Positions 32,813 to 41,758 of a DNA stretch of 55,717 bases are shown piece by piece. The DNA is from Flavobacterium psychrophilum DSM 3660 = ATCC 49418 (lineage in GTDB: Bacteria > Bacteroidota > Bacteroidia > Flavobacteriales > Flavobacteriaceae). The notes under the pieces were generated by a model. The model was not told where the DNA came from. It did not search any database and saw nothing but the letters and a program-made list of their open reading frames with translations. A program made the translations under genes and the position numbers. Location of the stretch: contig NZ_MUHE01000026.1 of assembly GCF_002217405.1 (NCBI RefSeq), positions 1 to 55,717 on the forward strand, read 5' to 3'. Each line of letters starts with the position of its first letter. Position 1 is the first letter of the stretch.

Positions 32813-33697
32813 ATGATTCTACTAGACGGAAAAAAAACAGCACAAGACATTAAAAACGAAATTACAGCCGAAGTAAATAAAATGAAAGCCAACGGCGAGA
32901 AAGTACCGCATCTAGCAGCATTAATTGTGGGTAGCGATGGCGCCAGCTTAACCTATGTAGGGAGTAAAGTAAAAGCCTGCGAATTAGTAGGATTCGAATC
33001 GACATTAGTAAAAATGCCAAGTACTACCTCAGAAACCGAATTGCTTAAAAAAATAAAGGAATTAAACCAGAATGACGACATAGACGGATTTATTGTTCAG
33101 CTCCCATTACCAGAACAAATAGATACTCAAAAAGTACTAATGACCATCGACCCTAGTAAAGATGTAGATGGTTTTCATCCAGAAAATTTTGGAAAAATGG
33201 CACTCGATATGACCACATTTATTCCAGCAACACCATTCGGAATTCTAGAATTATTAGAACGTTACGGAGTAGAAACAAAAGGGAAACATACAGTAGTTAT
33301 TGGTCGTAGCCACATTGTAGGCCGTCCTATGAGTATCTTAATGGGAAGAAAAGGTTTTCCAGGAAATTCGACAGTTACACTAACACACAGTTACACAAAA
33401 AATATTGCACAAATTACCACACAAGCAGATATTATAATTTCAGCATTAGGCGTTCCTAATTATCTTAAAGCCGAAATGGTAAAAGACGGTGCCGTTATTA
33501 TCGATGTAGGAATTACTAGAGTTCCGGACGAAACAAACGAGAAAGGATATGTAATTACGGGCGATGTCGATTTCGAAAACGTATCTAAAAAAGCATCACA
33601 TATTACGCCAGTTCCAGGAGGAGTTGGCCCCATGACTATTGCAATGTTGCTAAAAAACACTTTACTAGCAAGAGAACAACGAAAAGTAAACAACTAA
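32813..33697 (+). CDS. folD: Bifunctional methylenetetrahydrofolate dehydrogenase / methenyltetrahydrofolate cyclohydrolase
   Basis: The 294-residue cytoplasmic enzyme oxidises 5,10-methylene-THF with NADP and hydrolyses methenyl-THF to 10-formyl-THF for purine and formyl-methionine synthesis. The family signatures are clear: DGASLTYVGSKVKACELVGF (catalytic Tyr and Lys), GFIVQLPLPEQID, KDVDGFHPENFGKM, the NADP-binding VIGRSHIVGRPMSILM and the C-terminal TPVPGGVGPMTIAMLLKNT. Length and motif order are normal for FolD. It is downstream of ffh; co-transcription is possible across the 79-bp hairpin-bearing gap. Confidence 0.97.
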   Translation: MILLDGKKTAQDIKNEITAEVNKMKANGEKVPHLAALIVGSDGASLTYVGSKVKACELVGFESTLVKMPSTTSETELLKKIKELNQNDDIDGFIVQLPLPEQIDTQKVLMTIDPSKDVDGFHPENFGKMALDMTTFIPATPFGILELLERYGVETKGKHTVVIGRSHIVGRPMSILMGRKGFPGNSTVTLTHSYTKNIAQITTQADIIISALGVPNYLKAEMVKDGAVIIDVGITRVPDETNEKGYVITGDVDFENVSKKASHITPVPGGVGPMTIAMLLKNTLLAREQRKVNN

Positions 33698-33848
33698 TTC
33701 GTCATTGCATAAATCGCTTTATGTTGATCAAATTATTTTCCACAGATTAAAAAATTAAAAATGTTTTTTATATAGCATAGTAAAAATATGTGCTAATCTT
33801 CTTAATTTGTGGGTAATAAAAACACAAACCTTTTAACTATAATTTCTT

Positions 33849-34343
33849 ATGAAAATTTCTGTTGCAACAAAATCTAAATTAGAAATTATCAAAAAATTAG
33901 CTTATAAAATTTGGCCAAGTACATACGGAACAATTCTTCCAGAAGTACAACTCAAATTTATGCTCGATAAATTTTACAATTTAGACTACTTGACAAATCT
34001 ATTAATACATGAAAATCAAGTCTTTTTATTAATAGAAGAAAACAACGAATATTTAGGCTTTTGTTCGTATGAATTAAATTACCAATCTTCAAACAAAACC
34101 AAATTACACAAGATTTATATTTTGCCAGAAACACAAGGAAAAGGAATTGGTAAATTCGCATTAGCAGCAGTAGAAAAAATAGCGTTAGAAAACAAGAATA
34201 CAATACTTTTGCTAAATGTAAATCGAGGTAATAAAGCCCAAGAATTTTATAAAAAGCAAGGGTATTTAATTGTAAAAACAATAGATATCGAAATTGAAAA
34301 TGGTTATTTGATGGAAGATTTTGTAATGGAAAAAGAGTTGTAA
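33849..34343 (+). CDS. GNAT family N-acetyltransferase
   Basis: The 164-residue cytoplasmic acetyl-CoA-dependent acyltransferase has a GNAT fold. Motif A, HKIYILPETQGKGIGKFAL (about 90-108), carries the pyrophosphate-binding QGKGIG loop, followed by LLLNVNRGNKAQEFYKKQGY (motif B), the usual C-terminal GNAT signature. The substrate amine cannot be told from the sequence. It is monocistronic, with 151 bp of AT-rich sequence before it (33698-33848, no obvious -7 box) and a long hairpin after it. It is similar to many stand-alone flavobacterial GNATs. Confidence 0.88.
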   Translation: MKISVATKSKLEIIKKLAYKIWPSTYGTILPEVQLKFMLDKFYNLDYLTNLLIHENQVFLLIEENNEYLGFCSYELNYQSSNKTKLHKIYILPETQGKGIGKFALAAVEKIALENKNTILLLNVNRGNKAQEFYKKQGYLIVKTIDIEIENGYLMEDFVMEKEL

Positions 34344-34358
34344 AACAAAATGTATATA

Positions 34359-34414
34359 ACACGATTTTCACTAATTTACATAAATTGATTCGTGTAAATT
34401 AGTGAAATTCGTGT
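34359..34414. repeat. 21-bp-stem hairpin, dispersed-repeat type
   Basis: The left arm 34359-34379 (ACACGATTTTCACTAATTTA plus C) pairs with 34394-34414 at 20 of 21 positions around a 14-nt loop. It lies 16 bp past the GNAT stop and 46 bp before lpxK. The sequence TTAGTGAAATTCGTGT has the look of a known flavobacterial intergenic repeat. It could also aid termination, but no T-run directly follows. Confidence 0.5.
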
Positions 34415-34459
34415 TTAAACTTAACTTGTACCTTTTTTAAAATATCGTATATTCGTAAA

Positions 34460-35491
34460 ATGAATTTTCTACGAAAAACACTATTCCCATTTGCCATTTT
34501 ATATGATTTTATAACCAGTATTCGTAATTTTTTATTCGATTGTGGGATTCTAAAATCGCATGCTTTCCCTATACCAGTTATTGCAGTAGGAAATCTAAGC
34601 GTTGGCGGTACAGGAAAAACACCACAAATAGAATACTTAATCAGATTATTGTCTAATAAATATCAGATTGCTACATTAAGTAGAGGGTATAAGCGAAAAT
34701 CTGAAGGTTTTATCTTGGCAAACCCTACTTCAAACGCAGAAATTTTGGGAGATGAACCTTTTCAGTTTTACAAGAAATTCCCTAATATTCAAGTCGCTGT
34801 TGCTGCCAATCGCAAAAATGGGATCGAACGATTACTCTCCTTACCTAACAAACCAGAAATAATTTTGTTAGACGATGCTTTTCAACACAGAAAAGTTAAA
34901 GCAGGATTTTATATACTACTTACTGCTTACAATGATTTGTTTATTAATGATTTTATGTTGCCCACAGGTAATCTTCGAGAAAGTAGGAGCGGAGCAAAAA
35001 GAGCCAATATGATAATTGTCACAAAATGCCCCAAAGATATTTCTGAACTTGCACAAAATAAAATAAAAGAAGCGTTAATAAATTATAATAACAAAAAAGC
35101 AGAAGTGTTTTTTACCTTTATAGATTATGATGATAAAATATATTCAGCAAACAAAGTATTAAATGTAAATGAGGTAAAAACCGCAAGTAAATTACTTCTA
35201 GCAGGAATTGCTAAGCCAGAATCTTTTTTTGCTCATTTGCAATCTCAAAATGACGAATGCTTAGTATATCCTGACCATCATCATTTTTTAGAAAAAAATA
35301 TTACTGATATTAAAGAAAAAGCAAAAAACAAAATCATTATTACTACCGAAAAAGATTTTGTTCGCCTTAGTGAAAAGCTAAATAGTGACAATCTTTTTTA
35401 TTTACCAATAAAAAGTTTATTTGTAAATAACGAAAAAAAATTTGATAAAAAAATCATAAATTATGTGGAATCTAGTACAACAAACGGTTAA
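34460..35491 (+). CDS. lpxK: Tetraacyldisaccharide 4'-kinase (lipid A biosynthesis)
   Basis: The 343-residue inner-membrane-associated kinase phosphorylates the 4'-position of the lipid A disaccharide. N-terminal MNFLRKTLFPFAILYDFITS is the usual amphipathic or membrane-anchoring segment. The ATP-binding P-loop is IAVGNLSVGGTGKTPQIEYL (about 40-59). Further signatures are LSRGYKRKSEGFIL, GDEPFQFYKKFP, LLDDAFQHRKVKAG and LPTGNLRESRSGAKRAN. Length is normal. The 3' end overlaps the purine nucleoside phosphorylase gene by 29 bp, indicating an operon with coupled translation. Confidence 0.95.
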   Translation: MNFLRKTLFPFAILYDFITSIRNFLFDCGILKSHAFPIPVIAVGNLSVGGTGKTPQIEYLIRLLSNKYQIATLSRGYKRKSEGFILANPTSNAEILGDEPFQFYKKFPNIQVAVAANRKNGIERLLSLPNKPEIILLDDAFQHRKVKAGFYILLTAYNDLFINDFMLPTGNLRESRSGAKRANMIIVTKCPKDISELAQNKIKEALINYNNKKAEVFFTFIDYDDKIYSANKVLNVNEVKTASKLLLAGIAKPESFFAHLQSQNDECLVYPDHHHFLEKNITDIKEKAKNKIIITTEKDFVRLSEKLNSDNLFYLPIKSLFVNNEKKFDKKIINYVESSTTNG

Positions 35492-36275
35492 TTATATTGT
35501 AGGGAAAACTAATTTTTTACCAGAATATGGAGTTATTTTAGGTTCAGGATTAGGAAATTTTACCGATGATATTAATATAGAATATATCTTGCCTTATTCA
35601 GAAATTCCAAATTTTCCAGTTTCTACGGTTGAAGGGCACAAGGGAGCTTTAGTTTTCGGAACCATTCAAGGAAAAAAAATAGTTGCTATGCAAGGCCGTT
35701 TCCATTTTTATGAAGGATACGATATGAAGCAAGTAACTTTTCCTGTTCGGGTGATGAAATATCTTGGAGTAGAAAAACTAATTGTATCTAATGCCTCAGG
35801 AGGAGTAAATCCTAATTATAAAGTGGGTTCTATAATCTTAATTAAAGATCATATTAATATGATGCCAGAACACCCGCTTCGTGGAAAAAATGACGAACGA
35901 TTTGGACCACGATTTGTAAATATGAGCGAACCATATAGTCGTAAAATGATTGTTAAAGCAAAAGAAATTGCTTCCTATCTAGATATTCAAGTGCAAGATG
36001 GAGTATATCTTGGTTTGCAAGGCCCAACATACGAAACACTATCGGAGTATAAAATGGTTAAAAACGTTGGCGCAGATTGTGTAGGAATGAGCACTGTTCC
36101 TGAAGTTATCGTTGCCAGACACATGAATCTTGAGTGTTTCGGATTATCGATAATTACAGATATGGGTAACGAAGCTAGTATAGAAACAGTATCTCATGCT
36201 GAGGTGCTTGAAGCTGCTCAAAAAGCAGAACCTCATGTTCGTAATTTAATAAAAGAATTAATTATACAATATTAG
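35463..36275 (+). CDS. Purine nucleoside phosphorylase (inosine/guanosine type)
   Basis: The 270-residue cytoplasmic enzyme cleaves purine nucleosides with phosphate for salvage. Signatures of the trimeric PNP-I/MTAP family are GVILGSGLGNFTDD (phosphate loop), VEGHKGALVFG, GRFHFYEGYDM, VSNASGGVNPNYKVGSI, DHINMMPEHPLRG and GVYLGLQGPTYETLSEY. The Glu in PTYET and the Asn in TDMGNEAS are consistent with purine binding. It overlaps lpxK by 29 bp upstream and ends convergently with the histidine kinase gene by a 14-bp overlap (36262-36275). I use no symbol because PNP-I names vary (deoD2/punA). Confidence 0.92.
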   Translation: MWNLVQQTVNYIVGKTNFLPEYGVILGSGLGNFTDDINIEYILPYSEIPNFPVSTVEGHKGALVFGTIQGKKIVAMQGRFHFYEGYDMKQVTFPVRVMKYLGVEKLIVSNASGGVNPNYKVGSIILIKDHINMMPEHPLRGKNDERFGPRFVNMSEPYSRKMIVKAKEIASYLDIQVQDGVYLGLQGPTYETLSEYKMVKNVGADCVGMSTVPEVIVARHMNLECFGLSIITDMGNEASIETVSHAEVLEAAQKAEPHVRNLIKELIIQY

Positions 36276-38451
36276 GCTCTATTAATAATGCACACTCTAT
36301 AACTTTATAAAAATTATCAGGATTAAAAGGTTTGGTAATCACATCATTCATACCATAAGAAAGTAGTATTTCTCTGTTTTCGTTCAGAGAAATTGCTGTA
36401 AGTGCAATGATTGGCGTGGTAGTATTAAATTTTCTAATCTCGGCAGTAGCTATAGTTCCATTTATTCCAGGCAAATGCACATCCATTAAGACTAAGTCGT
36501 AATTATTAGTTTGCATTTTTATTATCGCATCTTCGCCAGTTTCGCATATTTGGCAACGTATTTTTTTCTTTTCTAGGAATTTTCTGGTAATCATTTGGTT
36601 TATTTTATTGTCTTCTACTAATAAAACATTTTTATTGATAAATATTTTTTCATCAATAAGGTTGTTTAAAGTTGAAGGAATGATTTCCTGACCAATGGTG
36701 AAACTTAAATTGAATGTAAACGTAGATCCGATACCAATTTGACTGTGCACTTCTATCTTTCCATTCATTAATGCAAGCAATCTTTTTACAATGGTTAGCC
36801 CCAATCCTGTGCCACCATATTTTCGGTTAATTTCTACAGATCCTTGCGAGAAACTTTCAAAAATAGATTCTTGTTTGTCTGTTGGAATACCAATTCCATT
36901 ATCTTTAACTTCAAATTTAACGAGGCAACTGGTATCATCTCTATTTACAACCCTAGCATTTACAATGATATTTCCGTTTTCGGTAAATTTTAAAGCATTA
37001 CTTATTAGGTTTATAAATATTTGAGATAATTTTGTAGGATCGCCAATTAAAATTTCGGGAGCGTCATTATCTATAGTTAAAATAAAATGATTGTTATTTT
37101 GTCGGGCTTGTTCTTTAAGTGAATTTTGAATATTGTTTAGTAATTCTTTAAGATTAAAGCTAATATTTTCTATTTCGATATTATCAGATTCTATTCTGTT
37201 TATCTCAAGAATTTCGTTAATGTAAGTAAGCAAATGATTTCCCGAAAACTTCAATGATTTTAAATATTCTATTTGTCTTGGTTTTGGATTGTCATCTAGC
37301 AAAATATGCGAAATTCCATTGATGGCATTTAGTGGAGTTCTTAATTCGTGACTAACTGTCGATAAAAATTCGGCACGGGCTTTCGATGCTTTTTCGATTC
37401 TTTCTTTTGCAATTTCGAGCTCATTATTTTTATCTCGAAGCAATTCGTTCGATTTGTTTCTGATGATATTATTTTTATAAAGAGACAAACTTAAAAGCGA
37501 AAGAATAGTGATTAATGCAATACTCAATATATTAATTAATTTAGAAAACTTATTCGATTTTTCCTGCTGCTTTTTTTCTTTGTCTAATTTATCTAAAGAA
37601 GCTATCATATCATCAACTTTAATTAAAGTTTTATCGCTGTTTTTTAATACAGAATTTAAAGAATCTTTTAGTTGGGTATAAATTTTTAAAAAATTAAGTG
37701 AATTTCTAGTTTGCTTCATATTGTCGTAAACGTCACTTAGCTTTTTGCTAATTTTTAATTGCTGACTGGTATTGTCATTCTCAACACTTAATTTGTAGCC
37801 TCTATTTAAATAATTTACAGCAAGATTATATGTTTTTTCTTTTGATTTTATTAGTCCTAATTGATATAATGCTTCAGATTGTAGTTTAAATTTGTCTTTT
37901 CCTATAGGTAATTTTGAAATTTGTAGAAATATATTTTCGGCTTGATTTACTTGTTTTTTGTTTAAATACATAAGTCCTTTTTCAAGGTTTACCATATTTA
38001 TTGCATTAGATAAATTGATGCTTTCGTAAACTAAATTTGCTTTTTGAAAATAGGATTCGGCTTTGTTAAAGCTTTCTTTTTGCATATAGCACAAGCCTAG
38101 ATTGTAGTAAGTTAGTGCTAATTTAGAATTAACAGGAATGGTATTTAGGATACAAACTGTTCGTAATAAATTTTCAATAGCAATATCGTATTTTTTTAAA
38201 TCTATATACACTGTAGACAAACAATAGTAGCCGTTTGCTACTACGCTTTTATTATTGTTTTTTTTGCCAAAAGCGATCGATTTTTTTGCGTTTTCTAGTG
38301 CTTTGTCAAACCGCTTGTTTGTTTTAAAATAATTGGCTTTTTTTGTGTAAAAAGTAGAACTGTCTGTTTTTAATATGGGTTCTTCCGCGTTTCTTGAGAA
38401 GGCAGAAAGTGAAAAAATAAAAAATAAAAATACGAATAATTGTTTGGGCAT
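36262..38451 (-). CDS. Hybrid sensor histidine kinase with TPR sensor region and receiver domain
   Basis: The 729-residue membrane kinase has a signal peptide (about 1-18, ending LSAFS), a periplasmic TPR array (about 33-265, with YYCLSTVYIDLKKYDIAIEN and TYYNLGLCYMQKESFNKAES), one membrane helix (about 306-325) and a coiled coil. A HisKA domain follows with phospho-acceptor His368 (STVSHELRTPLNAINGI), then a HATPase with NLISNALKF, DNGIGIP and GGTGLGLTI boxes. A C-terminal receiver domain has acceptor Asp657 (LVLMDVHLPG), Lys in ITKPF and the DD-type pair VEDN. No separate response regulator is adjacent. The signal is unknown. Confidence 0.93.
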   Translation of the reverse strand: MPKQLFVFLFFIFSLSAFSRNAEEPILKTDSSTFYTKKANYFKTNKRFDKALENAKKSIAFGKKNNNKSVVANGYYCLSTVYIDLKKYDIAIENLLRTVCILNTIPVNSKLALTYYNLGLCYMQKESFNKAESYFQKANLVYESINLSNAINMVNLEKGLMYLNKKQVNQAENIFLQISKLPIGKDKFKLQSEALYQLGLIKSKEKTYNLAVNYLNRGYKLSVENDNTSQQLKISKKLSDVYDNMKQTRNSLNFLKIYTQLKDSLNSVLKNSDKTLIKVDDMIASLDKLDKEKKQQEKSNKFSKLINILSIALITILSLLSLSLYKNNIIRNKSNELLRDKNNELEIAKERIEKASKARAEFLSTVSHELRTPLNAINGISHILLDDNPKPRQIEYLKSLKFSGNHLLTYINEILEINRIESDNIEIENISFNLKELLNNIQNSLKEQARQNNNHFILTIDNDAPEILIGDPTKLSQIFINLISNALKFTENGNIIVNARVVNRDDTSCLVKFEVKDNGIGIPTDKQESIFESFSQGSVEINRKYGGTGLGLTIVKRLLALMNGKIEVHSQIGIGSTFTFNLSFTIGQEIIPSTLNNLIDEKIFINKNVLLVEDNKINQMITRKFLEKKKIRCQICETGEDAIIKMQTNNYDLVLMDVHLPGINGTIATAEIRKFNTTTPIIALTAISLNENREILLSYGMNDVITKPFNPDNFYKVIECALLIEPNIV

Positions 38452-38484
38452 TTTTTTGGGTTAAGGAAGCATAACTAAATATAA

Positions 38485-39483
38485 TTATTTTTTATGAATA
38501 ATTAAAATTAAATCGATAATTCTACTAGAATAGCCAATTTCGTTATCGTACCACCCTACTACTTTGACCATTTTGTCTATAACAGAAGTGAGTTGTGCAT
38601 CAAACAAGCAGGAATTTTTATTTCCAATAATATCGACAGAAACAATAGGGTCTTCGGTGTAAGCAAGGATTCCTTTTAACTTATTTTCTGCTGCTGTTTT
38701 GAAAGCAAGATTTATTTCTTGAATAGTAACTTCACGTTTTACATTGAAAGTTATATCGGTCAGTGAGCCGTCTGGAACAGGAACACGAATGCCACAACCT
38801 CCAATTTTGCCTTCTAGATTTGGAAATATTTTTGTTAATGCTTTTGCAGCGCCGGTTGTTGTGGGTACTATGCTTTGGCTTGCTCCACGGGCTCTACGCA
38901 AGTCTTTGTGTGGCTGATCGTGTAAACTCTGATCGGTGGTATAAGAGTGCACGGTGGTAATATAAGCTTGCTCGATACCGCATAATTCCTGGATAACTTT
39001 TATCATTGGAGCGGCATTATTTGTGGTGCAACTTGCATTAGAAATTATAGTTTCTGTTCCGTCTAGGATGTGTTCATTTATACCTAGAACTACAGTTTTT
39101 ATGTTTTCTACTTCGGCAGGAGCAGATAGGATTACTTTTTTTGCACCCGCTAAGATATGTGCGTTTATGTCGTTGAAAGTTTTGTATTTTCCTGTGCTTT
39201 CTATGACAATATCTATAGCTAAAGATTTCCAGTTTAATTTTGAAATCTCTTTTTCATGAAAAAATAAATATGGTTTTGCATCGACTAAAATTGCCTCTTC
39301 ATTTGAAGAGACATCAGAGGGTAAAACACCGTGAATACTGTCATATTTCAATAAATGAGCCATCGTTTTGTTGTTTGCAATGTCATTTATTGCAATGACT
39401 TCAATTGTAGGGTGGTTTAGTAATAGTCGAAATAAATTTCGACCAATTCTTCCAAAACCATTTATTGCAATACGTGTTTTCAA
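38485..39483 (-). CDS. gap: Glyceraldehyde-3-phosphate dehydrogenase (type I)
   Basis: The 332-residue cytoplasmic enzyme oxidises glyceraldehyde-3-phosphate with NAD(P) and phosphate to 1,3-bisphosphoglycerate. The nucleotide-binding motif is INGFGRIGRNLFRL (7-20). The catalytic Cys is 152 in SNASCTTNN. HSYTTDQSLHDQPHKDLRRA is the phosphate-binding region with the catalytic His, and WYDNEIGYS lies near the C-terminus. Full length. Asp at AINDIANN (residue 34) suggests NAD preference. It is alone between the kinase and lipA genes. Other paralogues in the genome may be the main glycolytic copy. Confidence 0.95.
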   Translation of the reverse strand: MKTRIAINGFGRIGRNLFRLLLNHPTIEVIAINDIANNKTMAHLLKYDSIHGVLPSDVSSNEEAILVDAKPYLFFHEKEISKLNWKSLAIDIVIESTGKYKTFNDINAHILAGAKKVILSAPAEVENIKTVVLGINEHILDGTETIISNASCTTNNAAPMIKVIQELCGIEQAYITTVHSYTTDQSLHDQPHKDLRRARGASQSIVPTTTGAAKALTKIFPNLEGKIGGCGIRVPVPDGSLTDITFNVKREVTIQEINLAFKTAAENKLKGILAYTEDPIVSVDIIGNKNSCLFDAQLTSVIDKMVKVVGWYDNEIGYSSRIIDLILIIHKK

Positions 39484-39535
39484 AATTATTCGGGGTTTTC
39501 TTTATTTGGTTAAATAAATGGCTAAATAAGCATTT

Positions 39536-40408
39536 TTATAATATGTGTTTTTGTGCATGATATGACGAACGAACTAAAGGGCCACTTTCTACATGGCGAA
39601 ATCCCATTTCTTTACCCAAAAGTTCGTATTTTTCGAACTGTTCAGGGGTTATAAATTCTTTTACGGGAAGGTGTTTTTTACTAGGTTGTAAGTATTGCCC
39701 TATGGTTACAATATCTACATTGGCTTCACGCAAATCTTTCATGGTTTGTATGACTTCTTCTTCGGTTTCGCCTAGTCCAAGCATGATTCCGGATTTTGTT
39801 CTTTTTATTCCTTTGGCTTTTAAATAGCGTAAAACTTCTAAACTTTTGTCATATTTAGCCTGAATTCTTACTTCGCGAGTTAACCTACGAACGGTTTCTA
39901 CATTGTGTGAAACAACTTCTGGGTTGGCTGCTACGATTCGGTCTAAATTTCTTTCTACACCTTGAAAATCTGGAATTAATGTCTCTAAAGTTGTTTCAGG
40001 ATTCATTCTTCTGATTGCTTTTACGGTTTCTATCCAAATGATAGACCCCATGTCTTTTAGATCATCTCTATCAACACTTGTAATCACAGCGTGTTTAATG
40101 TTCATTATTTTTATCGAACGGGCCACTTTTTCTGGTTCGTCCCAATCGACTGTTTCTGGTCTTCCTGTTTTTACACCACAAAAGCCACAAGAACGAGTGC
40201 AAATATTTCCTAAAATCATGAATGTTGCTGTTCCTTCTCCCCAGCATTCTCCCATATTTGGGCAACTTCCAGAGGTGCAAATGGTGTTTAGTTTGTATTT
40301 GTCTACAAGTCCACGCAATTCGGTATATTTTTGGCCAATAGGTAATTTTACTTTTAGCCATTTTGGTTTTCCTACAGGGAGTATATTAGAATCTAGTACG
40401 GTTTCCAT
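39536..40408 (-). CDS. lipA: Lipoyl synthase
   Basis: The 290-residue radical-SAM enzyme inserts two sulfurs into octanoyl groups on pyruvate and 2-oxoglutarate dehydrogenases. I use the start at 40408 ([20 protein letters not shown]), because an upstream ATG at 40432 would add an atypical segment. Signatures are the auxiliary cluster [14 protein letters not shown], the radical-[16 protein letters not shown] (CxxxCxxC), the [13 protein letters not shown] and [14 protein letters not shown] motifs, and the C-terminal [13 protein letters not shown]er that helps catalysis. Length is typical. Confidence 0.97.
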   Translation of the reverse strand: METVLDSNILPVGKPKWLKVKLPIGQKYTELRGLVDKYKLNTICTSGSCPNMGECWGEGTATFMILGNICTRSCGFCGVKTGRPETVDWDEPEKVARSIKIMNIKHAVITSVDRDDLKDMGSIIWIETVKAIRRMNPETTLETLIPDFQGVERNLDRIVAANPEVVSHNVETVRRLTREVRIQAKYDKSLEVLRYLKAKGIKRTKSGIMLGLGETEEEVIQTMKDLREANVDIVTIGQYLQPSKKHLPVKEFITPEQFEKYELLGKEMGFRHVESGPLVRSSYHAQKHIL

Positions 40409-40441
40409 AAAATGTAATTTTTTACACAACAAAGATAATAT

Positions 40442-40471
40442 TTTAGATTTTAGATTTCAGATTTCAGATTA
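40442..40471. repeat. AGATTTC short direct-repeat array
   Basis: Consecutive TTTAGATTT, TAGATTTCAGATTTCAGATT units form a short array. A similar array lies at 43449-43480, and a related fragment lies in the cobalamin riboswitch at 50191-50214. Such arrays are common in flavobacterial intergenic DNA (recalled, not tested). Confidence 0.55.
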
Positions 40472-40521
40472 TAAAATAAAACACTAATTTTTTTTAATGG
40501 GTCTTTGTGTAATATTTGGTG

Positions 40522-40625
40522 CGTATATTGTGATTCTAGGAATGAGGAATCTCATAATCTGAGTCACTTGATAGGATTTTTCATCCTTCATAATAGCAAA
40601 CTGTGTATTTCTTATTGCAGCATAT
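40522..40625 (+). repeat. Dispersed ~100-bp repeat, copy A
   Basis: It aligns with 55579-55682. Shared blocks include CGTATATTGT, CATAATCTGA, TGATAGGATTT, CATAATAGCAAACTGTGTAT / CACAATAGCAAACTGTGTAT and TTATT(g/c)CAG. Differences and small substitutions show that the copies are old. It is intergenic, non-coding and without obvious terminal inverted repeats. Confidence 0.7.
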
Positions 40626-40719
40626 TTAATAATAAAATTGGCAATAATAGTATGCAGATAATATATATAATAATTGTTTGCCGTTTTTTTTATAAGAGAT
40701 TTTATGCGAAATATTTATC

Positions 40720-40760
40720 ATAAAAAAGTACACTAAAAATAGTTTTTAGTGTACTTTATT
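40720..40760 (-). terminator. Intrinsic terminator of tonB (minus strand)
   Basis: AAAGTACACTAAAAA (40725-40739) pairs with TTTTTAGTGTACTTT around loop TAG. Read on the minus strand it is followed by TTTTTTATG. It lies directly downstream of the tonB stop at 40775. Confidence 0.8.
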
Positions 40761-40774
40761 TTTTGTGTTTTAGC

Positions 40775-41590
40775 TTATTGTGTTTTTACTACGATTGGTA
40801 AAGAATATGATGTTCTTACTGGTTTTCCTTTGTAAATTCCAGGTTCCCATTTTGTTTTTATAGCTTTTAATACACGAATAGCTTCTATATCTAATCCAAA
40901 ACCTGGATTGTCTGGAACTGTAATGTTCGATAGTGTTCCGTCTCTTTCGACCACAAAATAAACTAGGATTTTTATTATTTTTTCTTCATCTAGTTCTGGT
41001 GTTGTAAATTTTTTGCCAACTGTTTTTAAAAATTCGTTTATTCCGCCCGGAAAATTAGGATTTCTATCTAAAGTTTCTGGAGAGAAAGGATCGTTTATAG
41101 GCTTTTCAATAGGCAGAATAATTTCACCACCACCACCACCATCACCACCACCAGTGTTTGTGTTTCCTGTTTCGGGATTGTTTCCCGTTTTAGTCGTATT
41201 ATTGTTTGTAGGTTTTGTTTCCGGAATTTCTGTTTTCGGAGCGTCTTGTTTTTTTACAACTACGGGAATAGCATGTGTTTTAGGGGTTTTTGGTTCTTCT
41301 TTTTTTACGGTTGTTTCCTCCTTTTTTGGTTCTTCTTTTTTTGGTTGTAAATTTACAGGAGTTATTGGGCAATACATGGTGGGTATTGCTACAATTACGG
41401 GTTTTTTAGTAAATGAACTTAATACAACTGGTAAAAGTGCGATTCCGGAAATTAATGCGATGGCACTAAAAAAAGCTTTCATAGTTGTTTTTCCGTTTTC
41501 TTGGCGCAATTGGTATGCTCCGTATTCTTTGTTTTTTCCTTCAAAAACCAACTCTAACCATTCGTTTTTGTTAATGTTTAATTTTGACAT
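40775..41590 (-). CDS. tonB: Energy transducer TonB
   Basis: The 271-residue inner-membrane protein spans the periplasm and passes proton-motive energy from ExbBD to TonB-dependent receptors; five receptor-like genes lie in this window. An N-terminal cytoplasmic segment (1-35, WLELVFEGKNKEYGAYQLRQ) is the family hallmark in flavobacteria. One membrane helix follows (about 36-58), then a Pro/Lys/Glu-rich periplasmic linker (about 80-150, KKEEPKKEETTVKKEEPKTP) and a Gly/Asn run. The TonB C-terminal domain (about 190-271) has FVVERDGTLSNITVPDNPG and GKPVRTSYSLPIVVKT. No exbBD genes are adjacent. A palindrome sits at the promoter. Confidence 0.93.
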   Translation of the reverse strand: MSKLNINKNEWLELVFEGKNKEYGAYQLRQENGKTTMKAFFSAIALISGIALLPVVLSSFTKKPVIVAIPTMYCPITPVNLQPKKEEPKKEETTVKKEEPKTPKTHAIPVVVKKQDAPKTEIPETKPTNNNTTKTGNNPETGNTNTGGGDGGGGGEIILPIEKPINDPFSPETLDRNPNFPGGINEFLKTVGKKFTTPELDEEKIIKILVYFVVERDGTLSNITVPDNPGFGLDIEAIRVLKAIKTKWEPGIYKGKPVRTSYSLPIVVKTQ

Positions 41591-41663
41591 AATTCTAGGT
41601 TTTTATAATTAATAATCTTTCAATGTTTTGATTAATTAATTGATAAAATCGTGCCAAAATTGT

Positions 41664-41679
41664 ATTTAACATGTTAAAT
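41664..41679. promoter_or_regulatory. 16-bp palindrome upstream of tonB
   Basis: ATTTAACATGTTAAAT is a perfect palindrome 74 bp before the tonB start codon. A weak -7-like ACAATTTTG (minus strand) lies between it and the gene, so the palindrome would fall near -35. It differs from the iron dyad motif. It may be an operator for an unidentified regulator. The 41591-41758 gap holds nothing else clear. Confidence 0.35.
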
Positions 41680-41758
41680 TTATTTTTTTTATTTTAAATG
41701 TTAATTAATAATATAATTATTGATTATAATTCAAAAAAAACTAATTTCAGGCTACTAA

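Larger units (their letters stand above)
40409..40774. other. 366-bp intergenic region with AGATTTC repeats, ~100-bp dispersed repeat and terminator
   Basis: No real gene is visible. The stretch holds a short AGATTTC array (40442-40471), one copy of a ~100-bp dispersed repeat (40522-40625) and the minus-strand terminator of tonB (40720-40760). An apparent 72-codon open frame at 40505-40723 lies inside the repeat and has no coding features. Confidence 0.6.

Noticed and set aside
40505..40723. 72-codon open frame in the lipA/tonB gap
   Set aside because: It lies inside the dispersed repeat, has odd composition (Cys/Ile/Ser-rich), no start context and no homology feature.
41013..41612. 199-codon open frame opposite tonB
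   Set aside because: It is the antisense reading of the Pro/Lys-rich linker of TonB, giving Phe/Gly/Ser runs typical of shadow frames.
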